46,908 bases of DNA from Clostridia bacterium. GTDB lineage: Bacteria; Bacillota; Clostridia; TANB77; CAG-508. The stretch covers positions 1 to 46,908 of the forward strand of contig JAAVXM010000044.1 in NCBI GenBank assembly GCA_022790575.1, given 5' to 3'. The notes beneath the pieces are model-generated. The model had not been told where the DNA came from and did not search any database. It worked only from the letters and a program-made list of their open reading frames with translations. The position numbers and the translations under genes were made by a program. This document shows, one piece after another, positions 12,340 through 18,802 of this stretch (positions within the stretch are counted from its first letter, which is position 1; every line of letters begins with the position of its first letter).

Positions 12340-12356
12340 AAGTGAAAGGAATTAAT

Positions 12357-12611
12357 ATGGAAAATTATACTTTTGAGGACATGTGGTTAGATTTAAAAAA
12401 TGGATATCAAATATATTATACTTATGTTAGGAACAGGTATGTTTTATTTAAGACTGCTGAAAATTGTTACACACAAAAATTACTATCAGATAATCCTAAA
12501 AATCCTCAACCAAGGATGTCTGTATTGACACTAAAAAGAGTAAAAGAGATGTTTCCAGATATGGAAGATATTGAATATAAGGTAGGAATACCAGAAATAG
12601 AGAATCTATAA
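12357..12611 (+). CDS. hypothetical protein (84 aa) downstream of ligA
   Basis: I do not recognise the family. It is a small soluble protein rich in Tyr and Asn (NYTFEDMWLDLKNGYQIYYTYVRNRY). It begins 17 nt after the ligA stop with an SD (GAAAGGA) at good spacing to the ATG at 12357. An in-frame GTG at 12342 is less likely because it would place the SD inside the gene. It is probably co-transcribed with ligA and ends before the terminator at 12632-12667. Confidence 0.75.
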   Translation: MENYTFEDMWLDLKNGYQIYYTYVRNRYVLFKTAENCYTQKLLSDNPKNPQPRMSVLTLKRVKEMFPDMEDIEYKVGIPEIENL

Positions 12612-12631
12612 TAAAGTTATATAGAAAAGAA

Positions 12632-12667
12632 AAATCAAAGTATAGAATTACTATACTTTGATTTTTG
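12632..12667 (+). terminator. intrinsic terminator after ligA operon
   Basis: Fourteen-bp perfect stem (12632-12645 with 12651-12664), 5-nt loop, and a T run at the end of the descending arm. Confidence 0.85.
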
Positions 12668-12784
12668 TGTGAGACATAGATAGCTAAAAGGGTAGGTGTT
12701 TAGTTAAAACTTTCTTTTTGCCTTCCTTATCAGGTTAAGTTAAGCTTGGACTTGTTAAAGACCATTAGTTGAGTTATCACAAGA

Positions 12785-13195
12785 TTAACTTGCAATTTTT
12801 GCTTTCAGTTCCTCTCTCTGCAAGCAGGTTGGAGAGTCAAGAAAGAACTTCATGGATGCATCATCAGCTTCCTGTTCAGTCATACCCTGTAAACCAGTAA
12901 AATTTTGTCTGATAGAATGAAGTTCATCATGTTCTACCACTTTGGCACTTGACTGGAGAGGGTGAACATCCCAATTTTCAGGATGAACAAATTCATACTT
13001 GAAGCTCCAAAGCATCTTGTTAGAGGCGATTACCAAAAAGCTTGCAGACAGTTCTTCTCTTTCAATAAGCTTAATACCAAAGAGAGAAACATTGGGGTCA
13101 TCATGCCGTAAATAACGGTCAATAAGGGGCTTGATTTCTTCCACAATATTTTTGTAAGAAGTTTTCAGCAGGCTAGAAATCTTAGATGTAGACAT
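12785..13195 (-). CDS. hypothetical protein (136 aa), compositionally foreign
   Basis: No family recognised. A soluble protein beginning MSTSKISSLLKTSYKNIVEE, with Trp-containing centre (MLWSFKYEFVHPENWDVHP) and an acidic helical C-terminus. The start is set at 13195, not the longer in-frame ATG at 13237, because an AGGAGG SD (plus-strand 13203-13208) lies just upstream of it. It has its own minus-strand promoter (13266-13294) and a 9-bp inverted repeat between promoter and SD. G+C is 45 of 100 bases at 12801-12900, far above its neighbours, which points to transfer from a less A/T-rich source. Confidence 0.75.
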   Translation of the reverse strand: MSTSKISSLLKTSYKNIVEEIKPLIDRYLRHDDPNVSLFGIKLIEREELSASFLVIASNKMLWSFKYEFVHPENWDVHPLQSSAKVVEHDELHSIRQNFTGLQGMTEQEADDASMKFFLDSPTCLQREELKAKIAS

Positions 13196-13225
13196 AGTTA
13201 ATCCTCCTAATAAGAAAAAAGTGTA

Positions 13226-13246
13226 ATGTTGTAGCACCTACAACAT
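13226..13246 (-). promoter_or_regulatory. inverted repeat in leader (operator or hairpin)
   Basis: Perfect repeat ATGTTGTAG / CTACAACAT with a 3-nt spacer, 20 nt downstream of the -10 element and upstream of the SD. It could bind a dimeric repressor or form an mRNA hairpin. Confidence 0.5.
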
Positions 13247-13265
13247 AAAATGTTTACATAATTTA

Positions 13266-13294
13266 ATTATAACATATACTATAAGAAAAATCAA
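13266..13294 (-). promoter_or_regulatory. promoter of the 136-aa orphan gene
   Basis: Minus-strand -35 TTGATT (13289-13294), 17-bp spacer, -10 TATAAT (13266-13271). Confidence 0.7.
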
Positions 13295-13304
13295 ATAAAA
13301 CAGG

Positions 13305-13333
13305 TTGAAAAAAAGTGTTATTCGTGATATACT
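13305..13333 (+). promoter_or_regulatory. promoter of MdoB-like/GT2 operon
   Basis: -35 TTGAAA (13305-13310), 17-bp spacer, -10 TATACT (13328-13333). It is divergent from the promoter at 13266-13294, so the two gene sets share a short control region. Confidence 0.75.
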
Positions 13334-13407
13334 AAAAAGCAAATAAATTTAAATATTCATGGAGATACATTTAAAATAGATAGATATAGCAATAAGAGAG
13401 GCAAAAT

Positions 13408-14898
13408 ATGAAGAAAAAGATAATATGTATTTTTATTGTAATATGTGTTTTAATAGCATTTGCTGGAACAGTTACATTTGATTGGTTATATGAGACTTTT
13501 GGGCATTTATCGATAGATGAAATAATATTTCATTTAAAAGTTCCAATGCAAGGGGCAAATACAGAAATAATAATTACATTTTTAAAAATATGCATTTGGA
13601 AAGTAATTATACCAACTGCAATAATATCATGTGTGTTAATATATCCAATGGTAAAAGACTTAAAAGTTATAGATGACAAAATACACACATCAGAAAGAAA
13701 GAGGACAGTAGTAGTTAGTTTTTCGATATCAATAATAATATTAATAATAAGTTTAAGTAGTGTAATAAAAAAAACAGATATAATAGAATATATAAAAAGT
13801 CAGACAGACAATTCGAATTTTATAGCCAATGAATATGTAGACCCTAAGAAAGTAGATGTAAAATTTGAAGAAGAAAAGAGAAATTTGATATATATTTTTT
13901 TAGAATCAATGGAAACAACATACCATTCAAAGGAAAATGGTGGACTTTCTGAGCAAGAGTTAATACCAGAACTTGCAAATCTTGCCCAAAAAAACATAAA
14001 CTTTAAAAACACGGAGAAAATAGGAGGAGCAAGTATATTAAGTGGAACAAGTTGGACTGTAGGAGCCATGACAGCACAGACAACAGGACTTCCACTAAAA
14101 TTAAAGATAGATGCAAATGCATTAGGAAAGTATAGTGTATTTTTAGAAGGAGCATATAGTATAGGTGAAATATTAGAGAACAATGGATATCATAACTTTT
14201 TACTATTAGGCTCAGAGGCAACATTTGGTGGAAGAAAGAACCTATTTGAGCAACATGGAAATTATGAAATATGGGACTTTGAATCAGCAATTAAAGAAAA
14301 TGCTGAAACAGAAAAAATATGGTGGGGATTTACAGATAATAAATTATATAATTATGCCAAAGGAAAGATATTAGAATTATCACAAAAAGAAGAACCATTT
14401 AATTTCACAATGTTAACAACAGACACACATTTCCCAGAGGGATATTATTGTGAAAGCTGTGTAGATAAATGGGATGAGCAGTATAAAAATGTAATATCAT
14501 GTGCAAGTAAAAAAGTAAATGAATTTATAAAATGGATAGAAGAACAGGAATTTTATAATAATACAACAATAGTAATAGTTGGAGACCATTTAACTATGCA
14601 AAGTAACTTTTTTGAAATTGAAGAAGGACAAGAATATGAAAAAAAGGTAGTTAGTATAATAATCAATCCAGCCAAACAGCCACAAAGCATGGAACAAAGA
14701 TTATATTCAACAATGGACTTATATCCTACTACATTAGCAGCAATAGGAGCAACAATAGAAGGAGAAAAATTAGGATTAGGAGCAAACCTATTTTCTAGTG
14801 AAGAAACATTAATAGAAAAATATGGATTAGAATATGTTAATAATGAGTTGAATAAAAATTCAAAATTTTACGATAATAATATATTAGTATCAAGGTAG
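13408..14898 (+). CDS. LTA synthase/MdoB-family phosphoglycerol transferase
   Basis: A membrane enzyme of the alkaline-phosphatase/sulfatase superfamily that probably transfers phosphoglycerol from phosphatidylglycerol to a cell-envelope glycan. Of 496 residues, about three N-terminal membrane helices (1-25, 53-78, 95-118) precede the extracellular catalytic domain. Catalytic signs are NLIYIFLESMETT (metal Glu), the nucleophile region GGASILSGTSWTVGAMTAQTTGLPL with the presumed Thr in GTSWT, the TDTHFPEGY segment and IVIVGDHLT (metal Asp-His). The GTSWT segment resembles E. coli OpgB/MdoB more than canonical LtaS. A GT2 glycosyltransferase follows after 18 nt, consistent with a joint role in glycolipid or teichoic acid synthesis. 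Confidence 0.85.
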   Translation: MKKKIICIFIVICVLIAFAGTVTFDWLYETFGHLSIDEIIFHLKVPMQGANTEIIITFLKICIWKVIIPTAIISCVLIYPMVKDLKVIDDKIHTSERKRTVVVSFSISIIILIISLSSVIKKTDIIEYIKSQTDNSNFIANEYVDPKKVDVKFEEEKRNLIYIFLESMETTYHSKENGGLSEQELIPELANLAQKNINFKNTEKIGGASILSGTSWTVGAMTAQTTGLPLKLKIDANALGKYSVFLEGAYSIGEILENNGYHNFLLLGSEATFGGRKNLFEQHGNYEIWDFESAIKENAETEKIWWGFTDNKLYNYAKGKILELSQKEEPFNFTMLTTDTHFPEGYYCESCVDKWDEQYKNVISCASKKVNEFIKWIEEQEFYNNTTIVIVGDHLTMQSNFFEIEEGQEYEKKVVSIIINPAKQPQSMEQRLYSTMDLYPTTLAAIGATIEGEKLGLGANLFSSEETLIEKYGLEYVNNELNKNSKFYDNNILVSR

Positions 14899-14916
14899 TA
14901 TGAAAGAAGGTCAAAA

Positions 14917-15855
14917 ATGGAGAAAATATCAGTAATAGTATCCTGTTATAATGAAGAAAAAGCATTACCATTATTTTATGAAGAAATGGAAAGAGTACGA
15001 AAAGAGGAATTTGAGGAAATAGCAGAATTTGAATATATTTTTGTAAATGATGGTTCAAAAGATAATACATTAGAAATAATAAAAAAACTAAGAGAAAGAG
15101 ATGAAAAAGTGAGATATGTTTCATTTTCAAGAAACTTTGGAAAAGAAGCAGCAATGTATGCAGGTATGGAAGTTGCAAAAGGAGACTTAGTAACATTAAT
15201 GGATGCAGATTTACAAGACCCACCATCACTTTTGAAAAAAATGTATGATGTAATAAAAGTAGAAGGATATGATACTGTAGCAACAAGAAGAGTAACACGA
15301 AAAGGTGAGCCACCAATAAGAAGTTTTTGTGCAAGAATGTTTTATAAAATAATAAATAAGATATCAGATATAGAGATGGTTGATGGAGCTAGGGACTATA
15401 GATTAATGAAAAGACAGGTAGCAGATGCAATAATCTCATTAAAAGAATATAACAGATACTCAAAAGGATTATTCAGTTTTGTTGGATTCAGCACAAAATG
15501 GATAGAATATGAAAATGTAGAAAGAATTGCAGGAGAGACAAAATGGTCGTTTTGGAAATTATTTAAATATGCATTAGAAGGAATAACAGCTTTTTCAACA
15601 ACACCATTAATATTATCATCATTATTGGGAATAATCTTTTGTATAGCAGCATTTATAGCAATAATATTAATAGTAATTAGGACATTAATATATGGAGACC
15701 CAACATCAGGATGGCCATCATTAGTGTGTATAATAGTATTTGTAAGTGGAGTACAATTGTTTACAATTGGAATAATAGGGCAATACTTATCAAAAACATA
15801 TTTAGAAGTTAAAAAAAGACCAATATACATAATAAAAGAAACAGAAGAAAATTAA
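14917..15855 (+). CDS. GT2 polyprenol-phosphate glycosyltransferase (GtrB/CsbB-like)
   Basis: Likely moves a sugar from a nucleotide sugar to undecaprenyl phosphate at the inner face of the membrane. It has 312 residues. The GT-A domain (SVIVSCYNEEKALPLF; FVNDGSKDNT; metal-binding LMDADLQDPP) is followed by two C-terminal membrane helices (about 225-258 and 270-295), typical of the GtrB/YfdH/CsbB group. The SD GAAAGAAGG lies before the start. It is in an operon with the MdoB-like enzyme. The sugar is unknown. Confidence 0.9.
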   Translation: MEKISVIVSCYNEEKALPLFYEEMERVRKEEFEEIAEFEYIFVNDGSKDNTLEIIKKLRERDEKVRYVSFSRNFGKEAAMYAGMEVAKGDLVTLMDADLQDPPSLLKKMYDVIKVEGYDTVATRRVTRKGEPPIRSFCARMFYKIINKISDIEMVDGARDYRLMKRQVADAIISLKEYNRYSKGLFSFVGFSTKWIEYENVERIAGETKWSFWKLFKYALEGITAFSTTPLILSSLLGIIFCIAAFIAIILIVIRTLIYGDPTSGWPSLVCIIVFVSGVQLFTIGIIGQYLSKTYLEVKKRPIYIIKETEEN

Positions 15856-15932
15856 TATTATAGTATAGGAATAAAAATCTAGATAACTAGAGAAAATATA
15901 ATGGGGATTATAAAGGTAGAGGAGAAGATATA

Positions 15933-16940
15933 ATGTTTAATTTTGGATTAGGTCAAGATATAGGAATAGACTTAGGTACAGCAACAGTAATTGCATATGT
16001 AAAAGGAAAAGGTGTAGTTTTAAGAGAACCATCTGTTGTTGCAGTAGACAGTAATACTAAAGAAGTTTTAGCTGTAGGACAAGAGGCAAGAAGAATGTTG
16101 GGAAGAACACCAGGGAATATAGTAGCAACAAGACCATTAAGAGAAGGTGTAATATCAGACTATACAGTAACAGAAAAGATGTTAAAATATTTTATAAATA
16201 AGGTAAATGGAAAATCTCTATTTTCGCCAAGAACAATGATATGTATACCATCAAGAGTTACTGAGGTAGAAAAAAAGGCAGTAATAGATGCAGCAGTACA
16301 AGCAGGTTCAAGAAAAGTATTTTTAATAGAAGAACCAATAGCTGCAGCAATAGGAGCAGGAATAGACATTGCAAAACCATGTGGAAACATGGTAGTAGAT
16401 ATTGGTGGGGGAACAACAGATATAGCAGTAATATCATTAGGAGGTTCTGTAGAAAGTACATCATTAAAAGTTGCAGGAGATAAATTTGATGAATATATAG
16501 TAAAATATATAAAAAAGAAATATAATATAATGATTGGAGAAAGAACTGCAGAGGACTTAAAAATAAATATAGGTTGTGTATATCCAAAAATACAAGATGA
16601 AGAAATGGAAATAAGAGGAAGAGACTTAGTTGCAGGATTACCAAAAACAATAAAAGTATATTCAAGTGAAATGTTAGAAGCATTGATAGAGCCAGCAATG
16701 ATGATAGTAGACAGTGTACACTCAGTATTAGAAAAAACACCACCAGAATTAGCAGCAGACATTAGTGATAAAGGAATTTATATGACAGGTGGAGGTTGTT
16801 TAGTTAATGGATTAGACAAGTTACTACAAGAGAAAACAGGAATAAATGTAATGATAGCAAATGATGCAGTATCATGTGTTGCATTAGGAACAGGGAAGGC
16901 ATTAGATAACTTAGATTCATTAGATAGAAATAGAAAATAG
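15933..16940 (+). CDS. mreB: rod-shape protein MreB
   Basis: Actin-like filament protein guiding lateral wall synthesis. It has 335 residues. The N-terminus NFGLGQDIGIDLGTATV has the phosphate-1 loop, VVDIGGGTTDIAVIS is phosphate-2, and GIYMTGGGCLVNGLD is near the C-terminus. It could equally be called Mbl. The usual mreC-mreD partners do not follow. The gene ends towards the convergent VWA gene. SD GAGGAGA precedes the start. Confidence 0.95.
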   Translation: MFNFGLGQDIGIDLGTATVIAYVKGKGVVLREPSVVAVDSNTKEVLAVGQEARRMLGRTPGNIVATRPLREGVISDYTVTEKMLKYFINKVNGKSLFSPRTMICIPSRVTEVEKKAVIDAAVQAGSRKVFLIEEPIAAAIGAGIDIAKPCGNMVVDIGGGTTDIAVISLGGSVESTSLKVAGDKFDEYIVKYIKKKYNIMIGERTAEDLKINIGCVYPKIQDEEMEIRGRDLVAGLPKTIKVYSSEMLEALIEPAMMIVDSVHSVLEKTPPELAADISDKGIYMTGGGCLVNGLDKLLQEKTGINVMIANDAVSCVALGTGKALDNLDSLDRNRK

Positions 16941-16966
16941 AAAAGAAAGTAAAAAAATAAAATGAA

Positions 16967-17003
16967 AGCGACATTTCAAAATGAAATGCCACTTTTATTT
17001 TTT
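16967..17003. terminator. imperfect hairpin between convergent genes
   Basis: An AAAG...CATTTC / GAAATG...CTTT stem with two mismatches, followed by TTTATTTTTT. It lies between mreB and the VWA gene and probably acts as their terminator. Confidence 0.5.
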
Positions 17004-17047
17004 ATATACAATAGACAAATTGTGACTATGTTGTCTTGTCTAATTTA

Positions 17048-18427
17048 TTATTGTATTTTTCTTGATTTAATTCCAAAGAATATTGAAATACCAACTAAAG
17101 CTACAAATCCTGCTAATATTAGGTGAGAACCTGCTTCTGGTAATGGTGCAGGAGCTACAGTATCGTCAACTTGTACAGGTACAAGTCTTATTTTTGGAGT
17201 TACTGGAGATGATTTCTCTTTATTTGTATTATCAAAATCTGTAAAATTAATTTTTACATTTTCATTTGTATCTAAAATCTTACCAATTATACTTTCATCA
17301 AAAGTATCTTTTAAAGTTAAATTGTATTGAACAGTTGCTGTTTTACCAGCTTCTAATTCATCAATATTCCATAAAATACTATTAGTTGTAGCATCAATGT
17401 TTGGTGAGATTTTACTTGTATCAAAACCATCTACATATGTCATATCAAAGTTATCTACAATATATTTTGGGAAGAAGTCTTCAACTGTGATATTTTTTAA
17501 TGATTGTGTGATAGGCAATAAATCACGATAGATACTATCTGTTATTGTGCTCTCAATTTGACTGTCACTAACATTATAAAATTTTCCAACTGTAGGTTTT
17601 GCTTCTGAACCAAAGACTTGTTCAATAACTTGACCATATGTATAAATTTTATCTCCTTCTTTTCTAAAACTTGCATCAACATTTGTTATACCAGTTAACA
17701 TAGTAATTACATGATAGTCACTTAAAGATAATAAAGTAGCTTTTGTTTTATTTATTACATCTGTTAGTCCATTATATGTAACTAAATCATTGTGACCAAT
17801 TGCTATATTTGGTAAACCATCTGTTAGTACAATAATGTATTTATTGTTATCTTCAGATGTGAATGATTTTTTTGCAAGTTGTAAACCTGAGTCCAAGTTT
17901 GTATATTGACCAGTTCCTTTTATAGCAGATATTTTACTCTTTAATGTTTCAATATTATTAGAAAGTTCACAAACATTTTGTGCATCTGCTTCAGTACCAG
18001 TTGTTATGAAACCAGTTGTTGGGTCAGTTACATTGCTTGTTGAAAAAGTAACAACACCTATTTTTAGATTAGAACTATTTGCTTTTAATAAAGCTTCTAC
18101 TAAAGTATTTGCAGAGTTTAACACTAAATCTTTTCTTGTAGTGCTACCAACTGCTGTATCCATACTTTGAGAACTGTCTATTACTAACATTAGTTCTCCA
18201 CTTGGTATTATTGCTTTTGAATTATTTGTTAAACTTAATTGTAATGTGACTTGATGATTTTCTAAATTTGAAGCTACTATCTTTTTCTCAAATGTAGATG
18301 CATCATTCAAATCTATTTTGCATACATTGTCTTCTACAATTTCCATTGTAGGAGCTACAGCAAAAACACTTGTTGCCATAGATAAAATCAATAATATTAT
18401 TATTGATATTGTAAAAAATTTTTTCAT
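17048..18427 (-). CDS. secreted VWA-domain protein with LPEAG sorting signal
   Basis: A cell-wall-anchored adhesin-like protein of 459 residues. A signal peptide (MKKFFTISIIILLILSMATSVFA) precedes the VWA domain, which has the MIDAS motif DSSQS (in MLVIDSSQSMD) and LTDGLPN, so it probably binds a divalent metal and a protein or matrix ligand. The later region (about 320-430) has a beta-rich repeat-like look (GKTATVQYNLTLKDTF). The C-terminus is LPEAG (codons at 17129-17143), a hydrophobic helix and a basic tail KSRKIQ, a sortase signal with Ala in place of Thr. It is divergent from the coiled-coil prepilin-like gene; the SD GAGGTG precedes the start. Confidence 0.88.
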   Translation of the reverse strand: MKKFFTISIIILLILSMATSVFAVAPTMEIVEDNVCKIDLNDASTFEKKIVASNLENHQVTLQLSLTNNSKAIIPSGELMLVIDSSQSMDTAVGSTTRKDLVLNSANTLVEALLKANSSNLKIGVVTFSTSNVTDPTTGFITTGTEADAQNVCELSNNIETLKSKISAIKGTGQYTNLDSGLQLAKKSFTSEDNNKYIIVLTDGLPNIAIGHNDLVTYNGLTDVINKTKATLLSLSDYHVITMLTGITNVDASFRKEGDKIYTYGQVIEQVFGSEAKPTVGKFYNVSDSQIESTITDSIYRDLLPITQSLKNITVEDFFPKYIVDNFDMTYVDGFDTSKISPNIDATTNSILWNIDELEAGKTATVQYNLTLKDTFDESIIGKILDTNENVKINFTDFDNTNKEKSSPVTPKIRLVPVQVDDTVAPAPLPEAGSHLILAGFVALVGISIFFGIKSRKIQ

Positions 18428-18445
18428 TTAAAACACCTCATTATT

Positions 18446-18474
18446 ATTTTAATATAAAAAGAACATTTTTGCAA
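18446..18474 (-). promoter_or_regulatory. promoter of VWA gene
   Basis: Minus strand: -35 TTGCAA (18469-18474), 17-bp spacer, -10 TAAAAT (18446-18451), about 20 nt from the start codon. Confidence 0.6.
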
Positions 18475-18484
18475 CATATTTTGA

Positions 18485-18529
18485 CAAGTATCTTGAGAAA
18501 TATGTAATAAATTTGCATAAAGATACTTG
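18485..18529. promoter_or_regulatory. inverted repeat between divergent promoters
   Basis: Arms CAAGTATCTT (18485-18494) and AAGATACTTG (18520-18529) are perfect complements; with the adjoining bases the match runs 12 of 13. The right arm overlaps the -35 of the prepilin promoter. It may be a shared operator controlling both directions. Confidence 0.5.
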
Positions 18530-18555
18530 ACATGAATAAAGTACTGAGATAAAAT
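18527..18555 (+). promoter_or_regulatory. promoter of coiled-coil prepilin-like gene
   Basis: -35 TTGACA (18527-18532), 17-bp spacer, -10 TAAAAT (18550-18555). A second TTGACA at 18481-18486 has only a weak -10 candidate. The leader to the start at 18803 is about 240 nt long. Confidence 0.7.
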
Positions 18556-18592
18556 GAAAAAATAAAACGAAAGAAGATAGGAGAGAATCAAA

Positions 18593-18652
18593 ATGATAAA
18601 CGCTAGAACCCTTGAGGGAGTACACACACACACACACACACAAGTAATTTAG
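18593..18652 (+). CDS. possible leader peptide with (AC)10 repeat
   Basis: A 19-codon frame with an SD (AGGAG, 18579-18583) 9 nt before its ATG. It encodes MINARTLEGVHTHTHTQVI. The His-Thr run comes from an (AC)10 dinucleotide repeat at 18622-18641. It lies between the promoter and a terminator-like hairpin upstream of the coiled-coil prepilin-like gene. Whether it is translated is unknown. Confidence 0.35.
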   Translation: MINARTLEGVHTHTHTQVI

Positions 18653-18694
18653 TAAAAATAAAAAGAGGTAAAAAAACCTTTATTAATGATGAGT

Positions 18695-18734
18695 AGATGA
18701 GCTATTTGTATAGAACAAGTAGGTCATCTTTTTG
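18695..18734 (+). terminator. terminator-like hairpin in the prepilin leader (possible attenuator)
   Basis: AGATGA-g-CTATTT (18695-18707) pairs with AAGTAG-g-TCATCT (18717-18729), with one mismatch and one G-T pair, followed by TTTTT. It is located about 70 nt before the prepilin start, inside its transcript. Confidence 0.45.
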
Positions 18735-18802
18735 GCGTGCATGGTTGAAAAAGAATGTGATTAAAAATGAAAAAGATAAGAAAAAAGAGGAGGAGTACAA
18801 AT

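Noticed and set aside
12342..12356. GTG start for the small gene after ligA
   Set aside because: The GTG lies 3 nt after the ligA stop and would put the GAAAGGA ribosome binding site inside the coding region. The ATG at 12357 has correct spacing.
18556..18802. c-di-GMP or other known riboswitch in the prepilin leader
   Set aside because: Such switches control pili in some Clostridia, but the conserved cores of the GEMM and other common classes are not present. Only the AC repeat and a simple terminator-like hairpin are visible.
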